Numbered from the stretch's first letter, positions 8,426 to 17,349 are shown. The stretch: 64,000 nt of DNA from Brevibacillus_C sp046036945 (GCF_046036945.1 NZ_JBJQOQ010000002.1:62001-126000); one strand, 5' to 3'. A program made the numbers and translations. The notes: generated by a model not told the origin, from the letters alone.

Positions 8426-9211
8426 ATGTTCAAGAGAATAAGCGCCTGGCTTTACATTGTGCTGATCTTCTTGTTTCTTTACACGCCGATTGCGGTTCTG
8501 GTCTTGATGTCGTTCAACGAGTCGCCGTACAATTCCCTGCCATTTACGTTCAGCACGAAGTGGTACAGCGAGATGGCCCAAAACCAGCGGCTGATCGACT
8601 CCACCTTTAATAGCGTTTATATTGCGTCGATTACCGCGGTTATCTCCGTTATTGTTGCAACCGCATTAATGCTGGGAGTAGCCAAAACGAGCCCCAAAGT
8701 CAAAAGCTGGGTGGATTCGGTCGTCATCCTGCCCTTGACCGTTCCCTGGCTGATCCTCGGGCTTTCCCTGCTTTTGGTGTTGAAAACGCTGGGGTTGGAC
8801 CGCAATTTTGTCATGTTGTTAATCGGACATGTCGTGGTATCCCTTCCGTACGCTGTGATGGTTTTGAAAGCCAGAATGGACGGGATGGACCACCAAATTG
8901 AAGAAGCTTCGTACAGCTTGGGCGCCAACGGGTGGACCACATTTGTTCGCATCACCCTGCCGATGCTGTTTCCTGCGATCATAGCGGGGGCTTTTTTAGC
9001 CTTCATGATCTCGTTTGACAACTTTATCCTGTCGTACTTTTTGATTCCGATTGGATCTTCCACTCTGCCGATCGAGATCTACTCCTCGGTAAAATTCGGC
9101 TTTACGCCTGAGATTAATGCAGTATCTACCCTGATCTTAACGGGTACGCTGCTTCTGCTGTTTGTCATTGTGCTGTTGATGAGATCATCCTTGAAATCCA
9201 TGATGAAGTAG
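8426..9211 (+). CDS. ABC importer permease, PotC-like
   Basis: This 261-residue second permease has six hydrophobic helices and the EAA-loop motif SLGANGWTTFVRITLPMLFPAIIAG. The N-terminal helix LYIVLIFLFLYTPIAVLVLMSFN and the motif SFDNFILSYFLIP are typical of PotC/YdcV proteins. It begins 3 bases after the PotB-like stop, behind GAGGGGGG, which indicates translational coupling. It works with the PotB-like subunit and the ATPase encoded 10 bases downstream. Confidence 0.92.
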   Translation: MFKRISAWLYIVLIFLFLYTPIAVLVLMSFNESPYNSLPFTFSTKWYSEMAQNQRLIDSTFNSVYIASITAVISVIVATALMLGVAKTSPKVKSWVDSVVILPLTVPWLILGLSLLLVLKTLGLDRNFVMLLIGHVVVSLPYAVMVLKARMDGMDHQIEEASYSLGANGWTTFVRITLPMLFPAIIAGAFLAFMISFDNFILSYFLIPIGSSTLPIEIYSSVKFGFTPEINAVSTLILTGTLLLLFVIVLLMRSSLKSMMK

Positions 9212-9221
9212 GTGATATGGC

Positions 9222-10289
9222 ATGTCCTATCTGTCGATAAGGAATCTGGGCAAAGCCTTTAACGGCAACCAGGTGGTAGAAGACGTCAATATTGAGCTGG
9301 ATAAAGGCAGCTTCCTCTCTCTGCTGGGGCCTTCGGGATGCGGGAAAACGACGACATTGCGGATGATCGCCGGGTTTATTGCGCCCGATGCGGGGCATAT
9401 CGAGATCGATGGCAAGCCCATCAATAACCTGCCGATTTACAAGCGGAATATCGGCATGGTGTTCCAGAATTACGCTTTGTTTCCGCACATGACGGTAGAA
9501 GAAAATATCGCTTACGGGCTGGAACAGAGAAAAATGCCCCGGGACCAGATCAAGCGTGATGTGGCAGAAGCGTTGGAAATGGTTCGACTCAAGGGCTTTG
9601 AAAGGCGCAAGCCAAAAGAACTCTCCGGCGGACAGCAGCAGCGGGTTGCGTTGGCGAGGGCTTTGGTGATCAAGCCAAGCCTGCTTTTGCTGGATGAGAG
9701 TTTAAGCGCTCTTGACAAACGGCTGAGAGTGGATATGCAGGTAGAACTGCGGGACATTCAACGCAAAGTGGGGATTACCACGATTTTTGTCACCCATGAC
9801 CAGGAAGAAGCCATGACCATGTCAGACCAGATCGTCGTGATGAAAGACGGGAAAATCATGCAGATGGATACACCGGCGAGGATTTATGAACAGCCGGCCA
9901 ATTCCTTTGTAGCCGGGTTTCTCGGGGAGGCCAACTTTTTCCGCGGGACTTTGCTGGAAGCGAACAAAGAGTACTCCGCCTTGAGCTTGGACAATGGACA
10001 TACGCTGTCCTTCCAGTGTGAACAAGAACTGAACGGCAACCAACAGTATACCCTTGCGATCAGGCCGGAGAAAATCCAGCTCTCCAAGGAACCGGTATCG
10101 CCGCTGCACATCAAGGGGACGATTACGTTTATTACGTACGTGGGCAATCTGTCTACGTTCCGGATAAACGCCCTGGGTCAAGAAGTGAAGGTGCAGATTC
10201 AGAACAGTGACAAAAACCTTCCGTTTGCGCTGGGAGAAGAGGTTTATCTCACCTGGAATCCGCAAAATCTGATGGTTTTGGACAAGTAA
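9222..10289 (+). CDS. ABC importer ATPase, PotA-like
   Basis: This 355-residue nucleotide-binding subunit has Walker A GPSGCGKTT (about residues 36-44), Q-loop FQNYALF, signature LSGGQQQR, Walker B LLLLDES, D-loop SALD and H-loop THD. A C-terminal TOBE-type domain (about 240-350) follows, the usual regulatory domain of the MalK/PotA class. Walker B reads DES rather than the usual DEP, but the catalytic Glu is kept. It overlaps no neighbour and is the fourth transporter gene in line, so with the preceding genes it completes an importer. Confidence 0.95.
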   Translation: MSYLSIRNLGKAFNGNQVVEDVNIELDKGSFLSLLGPSGCGKTTTLRMIAGFIAPDAGHIEIDGKPINNLPIYKRNIGMVFQNYALFPHMTVEENIAYGLEQRKMPRDQIKRDVAEALEMVRLKGFERRKPKELSGGQQQRVALARALVIKPSLLLLDESLSALDKRLRVDMQVELRDIQRKVGITTIFVTHDQEEAMTMSDQIVVMKDGKIMQMDTPARIYEQPANSFVAGFLGEANFFRGTLLEANKEYSALSLDNGHTLSFQCEQELNGNQQYTLAIRPEKIQLSKEPVSPLHIKGTITFITYVGNLSTFRINALGQEVKVQIQNSDKNLPFALGEEVYLTWNPQNLMVLDK

Positions 10290-10299
10290 GGTGGCTTTG

Positions 10300-11235
10300 A
10301 TGAAGACGAAGGTACTTATTTTAGGCGGAATTCTGGTGGATCACTACATGCTGGTGGAGAAGTTTCCGGAAAGAGGCCAAGACGTACAGATAAAAGATTC
10401 CTTCTACAAGGTGGGCGGGTGTGCCATCAACGTCGCCAAGACGCTTCAGAATGTGGGGATGGATCCCTTCATTGTCGCGACGATCGGCTCTGATTACCGC
10501 GGACAGATGATTAGCCAATACCTGAATGAGCAAGGTTTCGACCGCCGCTGCATTCACACGGATAAAGAGCGGGAATCCGGCTACTCCGTTTCGCTGGTGG
10601 AAGCTTCCGGCGAGCGTACGTTTCTCACCTACAAGGGCTGCGACGATCGCTTTTCGCCAGAGATGGTAAGCCCGGACCTGCTGCCGGATATCGGATACGT
10701 CTATCTGACGGGCTATTACCTGTTGGAGCCAAACTACCATCGGGATATCCTGCAGCTGTTGGCCCGAATCAGGGAGTTTGGCGGGAAAATCATGTTCGAT
10801 CCCGGTCCGCTGGCAGCCGAGATTGATCAACGGACGCTTTTGGACGTGATCCAATTGGCCCACGTCGTCACTCCCAATGAAACGGAGTCGGAGAAGATCG
10901 CCCGGATCTATCGGGTAGAGGGGAAGGTTTCAGACTGGTTTTTGGCTCAGGGAGTAGAAGTGGTCGTTCTGAAGAAAGGCAGCGAAGGGGTAACGGCGTG
11001 GACTGCAGACGGCCAGTTTGGCTGTTCGCCTTTTTCCGTCAAGAGCATCGATACTACCGGGGCGGGGGACAGTTTTGCTGGAGGGTTTATTTTTGGCTTG
11101 ATCAACCAGTACTCGCTGGAATTCACACTCAAGTTTGCCAGCGCGTGCGGAGCCATCTCCACAACCTTCCTCGGTCCGCACGGGAATTTTACGCTGGCAG
11201 ATGTAAATCGGCTAATAGATGGTGAGAGGAGCTAA
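10300..11235 (+). CDS. PfkB-family carbohydrate/nucleoside kinase (FrlD/YegV-like)
   Basis: This kinase of about 311 residues has the ribokinase N-terminal signature GGCAINVAKTLQNVG and the C-terminal DTTGAGDSFAGGFIFGL, in which the GAGD Asp is the catalytic base and anion hole. It phosphorylates a hydroxyl on a sugar, nucleoside or glycated amine; the substrate is not readable. ATG 10300 is preferred (AAGGTGG 10288-10294 upstream); GTG 10291 is the alternative. It lies 10 bases after the transporter ATPase and overlaps the upstream region of the ADP-ribosylglycohydrolase gene. The same kinase/hydrolase pair occurs in E. coli yegV-yegU. Confidence 0.92.
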   Translation: MKTKVLILGGILVDHYMLVEKFPERGQDVQIKDSFYKVGGCAINVAKTLQNVGMDPFIVATIGSDYRGQMISQYLNEQGFDRRCIHTDKERESGYSVSLVEASGERTFLTYKGCDDRFSPEMVSPDLLPDIGYVYLTGYYLLEPNYHRDILQLLARIREFGGKIMFDPGPLAAEIDQRTLLDVIQLAHVVTPNETESEKIARIYRVEGKVSDWFLAQGVEVVVLKKGSEGVTAWTADGQFGCSPFSVKSIDTTGAGDSFAGGFIFGLINQYSLEFTLKFASACGAISTTFLGPHGNFTLADVNRLIDGERS

Positions 11236-11239
11236 GCAT

Positions 11240-12232
11240 ATGAGAGATCGTGCATTGGGGTGTCTGCTTGGATTGGCCATTGGAGATGCCATGGGGATGC
11301 CGGCGTCGTTTATGACGCCGGAGGGGATCAAACAGCGCTACGGGAGGATTACCGGATTTGTCGTGCCTCATGCTGACCAGATCGCCCATACTGCCCTGGA
11401 CAAGGGTGAAGTGACAGATGACACCCAGGAATCGTTAATCATCTCTGCTGTTTTGATGGAAGCCGGTACTTTTGACGAAGAACTGTTTATTGAAAAGATG
11501 AAAAGTTGGGCGATCGACCATAAAATGCTGGAGTCGACTGTAATCGGACCGAGCACCCGCAAATTTTTGCAGAGCATCATCAACGGGCAGGACTACCGCG
11601 AGAACGGAAAAAACGGGGATACCAACGGTGGAGCGATGCGTGTTGCCCCGATTGGCATTTTTTATCGCGGCGACTGGGAGCGGGCGGTTGAGCAGGCCAT
11701 CCAATCCGCACTGCCGTCTCACGGAAGCAAACCGGGGGTCGCTTCTACCGCGGCGATTGCTGCTGCCGTCGCCGCCGCCGTCGGGGGAAACAAATCTCCA
11801 AGGGAAATCATGCAGATCGCCATCGAAGGCGCTGACAGGGGAGAGCTGGCAGGCTTTGACATTCCCGCCCCCTCGGTAGCTGACCGCATCCGGCTGGCGG
11901 TGGAGTTGGTCGATCGCAACCGCGACAAGCCGCTGGACGAGATCTGTTACATTCTCTACCGGTATATCGGAGCGGGGATGAAGAGTTACGAATCGATCCC
12001 GTTTTCCCTCGGCGTCTTTTACGCGGCAGACGGGGATGTCAACCAAGGGATTATCGCGGCTGTCAACGCAGGCGATGATGCGGATACCAACGGCTCTATT
12101 GTCGGTGGATTGTGCGGGGCTTACTCGGGAGCCGAGCGGATTCATCCCGAATGGGTGAAAAAGGTTCAGGAAAGCAACCAGCTTGATTTCGGGCAGATTG
12201 CTGAGAAGCTAATAGGTAAAAGTGGTGAATAA
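11240..12232 (+). CDS. ADP-ribosylglycohydrolase family protein (YegU/DraG-like)
   Basis: This all-helical hydrolase of 330 residues belongs to the ADP-ribosylglycohydrolase (ARH/DraG/crystallin J1) family. The dinuclear metal-site motifs are intact: GLAIGDAMGMP at the N-terminus, TDDTQ (residues 59-63), GDTNGGAMRVAPIG, and GDDADTNGSIVGGLCGAY near the C-terminus. Family members cleave N- or O-glycosidic bonds to ribose. ATG 11240 is preferred because GAGAGGA lies 9 bases upstream; an in-frame ATG at 11219 would overlap the kinase. In this operon it probably cleaves an imported or kinase-processed ribosyl compound, rather than acting on nitrogenase reductase as DraG does. That role is inference from context and the yegU precedent. 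Confidence 0.93.
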   Translation: MRDRALGCLLGLAIGDAMGMPASFMTPEGIKQRYGRITGFVVPHADQIAHTALDKGEVTDDTQESLIISAVLMEAGTFDEELFIEKMKSWAIDHKMLESTVIGPSTRKFLQSIINGQDYRENGKNGDTNGGAMRVAPIGIFYRGDWERAVEQAIQSALPSHGSKPGVASTAAIAAAVAAAVGGNKSPREIMQIAIEGADRGELAGFDIPAPSVADRIRLAVELVDRNRDKPLDEICYILYRYIGAGMKSYESIPFSLGVFYAADGDVNQGIIAAVNAGDDADTNGSIVGGLCGAYSGAERIHPEWVKKVQESNQLDFGQIAEKLIGKSGE

Positions 12233-12233
12233 G

Positions 12234-13946
12234 ATGAAGAAGAAGTTTTTCCGCCCGATTGGCATAGGCGGCAAAATTGCTTTGACGATTGTCATCCCGA
12301 TCTGTTTGTTTATTTTCTCAACGATAGCGGTAAATACGCTGATGTCAATCGTCAAGCAGGATATCAATACGGTTGATGAGCGGGGAACACTCTCGACCGA
12401 CATAACGGAGCTCGCGACATCCTTTTCGGCAAAGTACACGCAAATCGCCGAATTTGTCATTTTAAACAGGCAGCAAAAGGTGAATTACTATGGAGTGCTG
12501 AGCCGGGATTTTCAAAATTCTCTCGCCGAGATCGAGCAAAAACTGGCGAACGAGGAACAAAAAGCGCTGTTTGAAAAGATTAAGGCAAACAACGACAAGA
12601 TGGACGAGTTATTCCAGAACAAAATTATTCCAGCCATGAAACAAAATGACATAAACGAAGCGATCAAACTGATGGAAGAAGCTTCCGGACTTCGCTCGAT
12701 CACCACAGAGAACACGAACAAGTTGAAGGAAGTGCTGAAGAGCGAGCGGACAGACGCGATCAACGACGCGAAAACGCACATGCAGAATTCTTCCTTGGTC
12801 CTGCTTGCTTCCACATTGCTTTCGATTTTGCTGGCGGGTATCGCAGCTTACCTGATCGGGCGGTCGATTCAGAGAAATATCAGACGAGTAGTCGGGATCA
12901 GCCAGCAGATCGCGCAGGGGAACCTTGAGGTAGAACAGATTGAGATCAAGTCAAAAGACGAAATCGGACAGTTGAACCAGTCGATCAATCTGATGAGCGG
13001 AAATCTTCGCCAGCTCGTAGAGCAGATCCAACTCGTAACCCGGCAAATCAATGCCCAGAGCCATGAATTGGCCCGCAATAGCAACGAGTTGAAAACGGGC
13101 AGCGAGCAAATATCGGCAACCATGGATCAGCTCGCGCTCGGGACGGAGGAGCAGGCGGGTTCGGCAAGCGAAATCGCCAATATGATCGAAGAGTTTAACC
13201 AAAGGGTCATGGAGGCAAACGAAGAAGGCAATCAACTGAAAAGCTACTCCGAGCGAGTGCTTTCCGATACGGAACAGGGAAGACAGCAGATGATCGTCAC
13301 TGGGGAACAGATGAATCTGATCAATCAGATCATGCTCGGGTCCGTGTCGAAGGTAAGACAATTGGAAGAGAAGGCGCAGGAGATTTTCGGACTCGTGGAA
13401 GTCATCCAGGATATTGCCGAACAGACCAATTTGCTGGCGCTGAATGCCGCGATTGAATCGGCCAGAGCAGGTGAAGCCGGCAGAGGTTTTTCTGTCGTGG
13501 CGGAAGAAGTTCGGAAATTGGCAGATCGCACACAGGAGTCGGTGAAGAAGATATCGAGCATCAGTGTGGGCATACAGACGGAGACCAGCGAGGTAGTCTC
13601 GTCGCTGCAGGCAGGGTACCAAGAGGTGGAGCAGGGCAGCAAAAAAATGGAGGAAACCGGGCAAATCTTCTCCAATATCTACAGTTCCTTTACCAACATG
13701 GCGGAGAATATCAAAAACAGCTCGGAGCGTCTGCAGGTGATTGAAGATAAGAGCAAAGACATCAATCGCCTGATCGAGCAAATCGCCTCTGTGTCCGAGG
13801 AAATTGCCGCCGGCGTCGAGGAGACTGCCGCCTCCGCCCAGCAGCAAAACGCATCCGTGGAATTTATCGATAAGAGTGTTCAACTGCTGGGTCAACTATC
13901 CAGCGATTTGCAGAGCACGAGCAGCAAGTTTAGGATCAACGGATGA
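12234..13946 (+). CDS. Methyl-accepting chemotaxis protein (4HB sensor, HAMP)
   Basis: This classic chemoreceptor of about 570 residues has a first membrane helix (about 18-38), an extracellular four-helix-bundle-like sensor (about 40-185), a second helix (about 187-210), a HAMP domain (about 211-265) and a long signalling domain. The tip reads IAEQTNLLALNAAIESARAGEAGRGFSVVAEEVRKLADRTQE. ATG 12234 is one base past the stop of the glycohydrolase; GTG 12222 is an overlapping alternative. The tight spacing makes it the last gene of the transporter/kinase/hydrolase operon, so it may direct chemotaxis to the imported compound or its binding protein. That coupling is inferred from gene order. Confidence 0.93.
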   Translation: MKKKFFRPIGIGGKIALTIVIPICLFIFSTIAVNTLMSIVKQDINTVDERGTLSTDITELATSFSAKYTQIAEFVILNRQQKVNYYGVLSRDFQNSLAEIEQKLANEEQKALFEKIKANNDKMDELFQNKIIPAMKQNDINEAIKLMEEASGLRSITTENTNKLKEVLKSERTDAINDAKTHMQNSSLVLLASTLLSILLAGIAAYLIGRSIQRNIRRVVGISQQIAQGNLEVEQIEIKSKDEIGQLNQSINLMSGNLRQLVEQIQLVTRQINAQSHELARNSNELKTGSEQISATMDQLALGTEEQAGSASEIANMIEEFNQRVMEANEEGNQLKSYSERVLSDTEQGRQQMIVTGEQMNLINQIMLGSVSKVRQLEEKAQEIFGLVEVIQDIAEQTNLLALNAAIESARAGEAGRGFSVVAEEVRKLADRTQESVKKISSISVGIQTETSEVVSSLQAGYQEVEQGSKKMEETGQIFSNIYSSFTNMAENIKNSSERLQVIEDKSKDINRLIEQIASVSEEIAAGVEETAASAQQQNASVEFIDKSVQLLGQLSSDLQSTSSKFRING

Positions 13947-13961
13947 CAGTATCCGAGCACA

Positions 13962-14000
13962 AAAAAGCCCGTTGGACGATATTTGTCCACGGGCTTTTAT
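13962..14000. terminator. Bidirectional terminator between chemoreceptor and DUF2653 gene
   Basis: AAAAAAGCCCGTTGGAC (13962-13978) pairs, with a single mismatch, with GTCCACGGGCTTTTA (13986-14000). The A run on one side and T run on the other serve both converging operons. Confidence 0.9.
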
Positions 14001-14010
14001 CTTCTGCCGG

Positions 14011-14310
14011 TCAGGCCGAATATTTTGCCAGGGCGATAATCCCTTCATCGTCATCAAGCACCAGCTCGAGGGCGGCAGAGTAGGGATTGCGGTTTAACTG
14101 GGTCTGCAGCCAGAGGCGGATCGCCTCCAGCAGGTTGGCCTCCACCAGCACCTGCTGACGGCCAGCTACGTAGACCTCGGCTGAAAAGCCGTACTCGTCA
14201 TCCCAGACCAATTCAACGGTCACTTCTTCAGGCTGAATCTGTCGTTTGTCGGCTACGTACAGACAAATCGCATTCACCAATTCTTGTTCTGAAAGCCTTA
14301 TTGTCTCCAT
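14011..14310 (-). CDS. DUF2653 family protein (YxcD-like)
   Basis: This 99-residue acidic cytoplasmic protein matches the length and pattern of Bacillus YxcD (DUF2653): METIRLSEQELVNAICLYVADK, a WDDEYGFSAEVYVAGR block and C-terminal LVLDDDEGIIALAKY. No function is established for the family. It overlaps the preceding minus-strand membrane-protein gene by 13 bases, so the two are translationally coupled. Confidence 0.8.
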   Translation of the reverse strand: METIRLSEQELVNAICLYVADKRQIQPEEVTVELVWDDEYGFSAEVYVAGRQQVLVEANLLEAIRLWLQTQLNRNPYSAALELVLDDDEGIIALAKYSA

Positions 14311-14741
14311 GGGTTAGGATCCTGCTTTTTCTTTTGGTTTTTGATGAAAAGGTATATCCTGCGAATGATCGACACGATCACGACGATAGCCAGGATGTTG
14401 ACCAGGAAGCCGAGCATCGCACCCAACATGCCCATGTCTCCAAACATGCTGCCGAACAGAAAGCCGGCCAATCCGCCAAACAAGAGCCCTTTCATGAAGC
14501 CGCCGGTATTCGGCGTCGCCGGGGCAGCGTTCTTGGTCTGAGTATTGGTGCTTTTATTCGTGGTGGCGTTCGTCGTATTCGAGGTTGTGCCCGATTTATT
14601 CGTCGTATTCGAGTTAAATGACTTGGTGCCGGATTTGTACACTTTTTTTGCATCTACATGTCCATAACCAAGACCGCCGGATGCGAAGACCAGAGTGAGC
14701 GCCGTGAACAGCATTAGGACTTTTTTCCACATGTTCGCCAT
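14298..14741 (-). CDS. Small membrane protein with Thr/Asn/Ser-rich linker
   Basis: This 147-residue protein has a signal-like N-terminus (MANMWKKVLMLFTALTLVFASGGLGYGHV), then a low-complexity stretch of Asn, Thr and Ser (about residues 41-75). A Gly-rich hydrophobic block follows (GGFMKGLLFGGLAGFLFGSMFGDMG), then another membrane helix (LVNILAIVVIVSIIRRIYLF) and a basic tail. This layout recalls the N-terminal half of bacterial Tim44-like membrane proteins, but no Tim44 domain follows. The start has AAGGAGAGG upstream. It precedes and overlaps the DUF2653 gene, which may encode a partner. Function unknown. Confidence 0.75.
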   Translation of the reverse strand: MANMWKKVLMLFTALTLVFASGGLGYGHVDAKKVYKSGTKSFNSNTTNKSGTTSNTTNATTNKSTNTQTKNAAPATPNTGGFMKGLLFGGLAGFLFGSMFGDMGMLGAMLGFLVNILAIVVIVSIIRRIYLFIKNQKKKQDPNPWRQ

Positions 14742-14964
14742 ATTCCTCTCCTTTTTACGTACCTCTAATCTTATTTTAATATAAATGTTTGTTTATATCA
14801 ATGCGGCAGCTTTGGTGTTTTTCCATCACCCGATGATTGACGCATCCGGTTATGGACATGTGTATTTTATCAGCTTGGTTTTATGACGTATAATTGTAAA
14901 GTAATAAGTGCGTTCAAGGAGATTAGCCGTGGCATTGCCGTGACTAATACCAAAAAAGGAATTG

Positions 14965-15543
14965 GTGACATTCGGCAGGTTGTTGAAACGCAAAGGATGT
15001 GACTCTTCGTTGAAACACTATACCTTTACGCCCAAACAGCTCATTCACTCCACCTCTCCCGCCGAGATCGCCGATGAGCAGGGGCAGTGCGTCGGATATT
15101 TGCAGCGCTATTACGCCAATCGGCTTCAGCGAGCGGCTGATATCCTGTTGGACAATTGGTTTGTGCACGTCAAAGTCGAAGAGGCGGCGGGCAGTACAAA
15201 TGTCTGTGCCCGGCAGCTCTGGACCTGGGGGCGTCCGAAGTGGGAGTTGACGATCGAACGGGGAGGCGATTCCGACACGTCGGACTGCCTGCTGACAGAC
15301 AAGACGCGGATAAAAACCCATCCCCGGTTTCAATACGACAAGGCGGGCCGCAGCTACACCTTTGCCAAAAATCTGCTCGACCGCAAAACCTACTGCTATC
15401 GCGGAGAGTCCAGCGATTGTTTTGCGGACATAACGTATGACCACCCTGTTGTAAAGGGGATGAGGACGGTGACCGTCTACGAAGAAGAGCTTCACCCTTT
15501 TGAGATTATCGCCTGTTACCGCCTGATGGATCTGGTCTATTGA
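14965..15543 (+). CDS. Tubby C-terminal-domain-like protein
   Basis: This protein of about 192 residues has the all-beta pattern of bacterial tubby-C-like (LURP-one-related) proteins: YTFTPKQLIHSTSPAEIADEQGQCVGYLQRYY, a long strand-rich middle, and a hydrophobic C-terminal strand. A role in membrane-lipid binding is known only for eukaryotic tubby. The start is uncertain: GTG 14965 and TTG 14962 follow AAAAAAGGA very closely, and TTG near 15011 would give a core-only protein. A TATAAT at 14889-14894 may be its -10 element. The gene stands alone upstream of glnS. Confidence 0.68.
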   Translation: MTFGRLLKRKGCDSSLKHYTFTPKQLIHSTSPAEIADEQGQCVGYLQRYYANRLQRAADILLDNWFVHVKVEEAAGSTNVCARQLWTWGRPKWELTIERGGDSDTSDCLLTDKTRIKTHPRFQYDKAGRSYTFAKNLLDRKTYCYRGESSDCFADITYDHPVVKGMRTVTVYEEELHPFEIIACYRLMDLVY

Positions 15544-15585
15544 CAGGAGATTCCCCGGAAAAAGGCATAGAATAGCTGTAAAAAG

Positions 15586-15614
15586 TTGAACTCTTCGGTT
15601 TCAATCGGTATTAT
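15586..15614 (+). promoter_or_regulatory. Sigma-A-type promoter of glnS
   Basis: TTGAAC (15586-15591), a 17-base spacer and TATTAT (15609-15614) lie about 55 bases before the glnS start. No T-box specifier or antiterminator sequence is visible in the short leader. Confidence 0.7.
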
Positions 15615-15669
15615 TTATTAAAGATATACTGATGTTAGCGTGATGACTTTTTGTGAAAGGTTGATAAAA

Positions 15670-17331
15670 GTGGAGAACAAGCCGGCTGTCTCGAATTTTA
15701 TACGAAACATTATCATAGAAGATTTACAATCCGGCAAGGTAGATCAAGTGGTTACCCGGTTCCCTCCGGAGCCGAACGGTTACTTGCACATTGGACATGC
15801 CAAATCCATCTGCTTGAATTTTGAATTAGCCGACGAGTTCAAAGGGAAGACTCACTTGCGCTTTGACGACACCAATCCGGTAAAAGAAGATGTCGAGTTT
15901 GTAGAGTCGATCAAAGAGGATGTGAAGTGGCTGGGTTTTGATTGGGAAGCCTTGTTTTTCGCCTCGGATTACTTTGAGGACATGTACAAGAAGGCCGTGC
16001 TGCTGATCAAAAAAGGCAAGGCGTACGTCTGCGACCTGTCCCCCGAAGAGATCAGAGCGACCCGCGGCACGCTGACGGAGCCGGGGACAGAGAGCCCGTA
16101 CCGCAACAGAAGCGTGGAAGAAAACCTGGATTTGTTTGAACGGATGCGCAAGGGAGAGTTTGCAGACGGACAGAAAGTGCTGCGGGCCAAGATCGACATG
16201 GCCTCGCCCAACATCAACTTGCGGGACCCGGTCCTGTACCGCATTTCCCACGCTTCTCATCACAATACCGGAGACAAGTGGTGCATCTATCCGATGTACG
16301 CTTATGCCCATCCGCTGGAGGATGCCTTCGAAGGGGTTACCCATTCCATCTGTACGCTGGAATTTGAGGATCAACGCCCGTTGTACGATTGGGTCATCCG
16401 CGAATGTGAAACAGAGCATCAGCCGAGGCAGTACGAGTTTGCCCGGTTAAACCTGACCAATACTGTGATGAGTAAGCGGAAATTAAAGCTGCTCGTCGAC
16501 GAAAAGGTCGTGGACGGCTGGGATGACCCCCGCATGCCGACCATTTCCGGGCTGCGCAGAAAGGGCTACACGCCTGAGGCGATCCGCAATTTTGTAAGGG
16601 AGACGGGCGTTGCCAAGAACTATGGTGTCGTCGACGTGAAAATGCTGGAGCATTTTATTCGCGAGGATTTGAAATTAAAGGCTCCGAGAACGATGGCTGT
16701 GCTAAGACCGCTGAAGGTAGTCATCACCAACTACCCGGAAGGGCAAGTCGAGTGGCTTGACGCGGAGATCAATCCGGAAAATCCGGAGATGGGCATGCGG
16801 CAAATTCCGTTTTCCCGCGAGATCTACATTGAACAGGACGACTTTATGGAGAACCCGCCGAGCAAGTACTTCCGGCTGTTTCCGGGCAACGAAGTAAGGC
16901 TGAAGCACGCGTACTTCATCAAGTGCAACGACGTCGTCAAAGACGAGAGCGGAAACGTCGTCGAGCTGCACTGCACCTACGACCCGGAAACCAAAAGCGG
17001 CTCCGGCTTTACCGGCAGAAAGGTGAAAGGGACGATCCACTGGGTAGAGGCTTCGCAGGCGGCCCCTGCCGAATTCCGCTTGTACGAGCCGTTGATTCTT
17101 GACGAGGAAGAAGAAGAGGAAGGAAAGACCTTCCTGGACTATATCAACCCGCATTCTTTGGAGGTTGTCCAAGGATTTGTCGAGCCCAATATGAAGGACG
17201 CAAAACCGCAAGACAAGTTCCAATTCTTCCGCCACGGCTATTTTAATGTCGATCCGAAGAACACGAGAGACGGACAGTTGGTATTCAATCTGATCGTCTC
17301 CCTGAAAAGCTCGTTTGAACTCAAGAAGTAA
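15670..17331 (+). CDS. glnS: Glutaminyl-tRNA synthetase
   Basis: This class I synthetase charges tRNA-Gln directly with glutamine. The 553-residue product has N-terminal NFIRNIIIEDLQSGK, the ATP-binding motif PPEPNGYLHIGHAKSI, the KMSKS-equivalent VMSKRKL, and the two C-terminal beta-barrel anticodon-binding domains (about residues 340-550). GTG 15670 is chosen because GAAAGG lies 9 bases upstream and this gives the standard GlnRS N-terminus; readings from 15640 or 15643 add ten atypical residues. Most Firmicutes lack GlnRS and make Gln-tRNA by GatCAB transamidation, so its presence is taxonomically informative. Confidence 0.97.
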   Translation: MENKPAVSNFIRNIIIEDLQSGKVDQVVTRFPPEPNGYLHIGHAKSICLNFELADEFKGKTHLRFDDTNPVKEDVEFVESIKEDVKWLGFDWEALFFASDYFEDMYKKAVLLIKKGKAYVCDLSPEEIRATRGTLTEPGTESPYRNRSVEENLDLFERMRKGEFADGQKVLRAKIDMASPNINLRDPVLYRISHASHHNTGDKWCIYPMYAYAHPLEDAFEGVTHSICTLEFEDQRPLYDWVIRECETEHQPRQYEFARLNLTNTVMSKRKLKLLVDEKVVDGWDDPRMPTISGLRRKGYTPEAIRNFVRETGVAKNYGVVDVKMLEHFIREDLKLKAPRTMAVLRPLKVVITNYPEGQVEWLDAEINPENPEMGMRQIPFSREIYIEQDDFMENPPSKYFRLFPGNEVRLKHAYFIKCNDVVKDESGNVVELHCTYDPETKSGSGFTGRKVKGTIHWVEASQAAPAEFRLYEPLILDEEEEEEGKTFLDYINPHSLEVVQGFVEPNMKDAKPQDKFQFFRHGYFNVDPKNTRDGQLVFNLIVSLKSSFELKK

Positions 17332-17349
17332 AGCGGGAAGCAGATGAAA

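Noticed and set aside
15544..15669. T-box leader for glnS
   Set aside because: The leader from the predicted promoter is short and lacks the conserved T-box antiterminator sequence and specifier stem.
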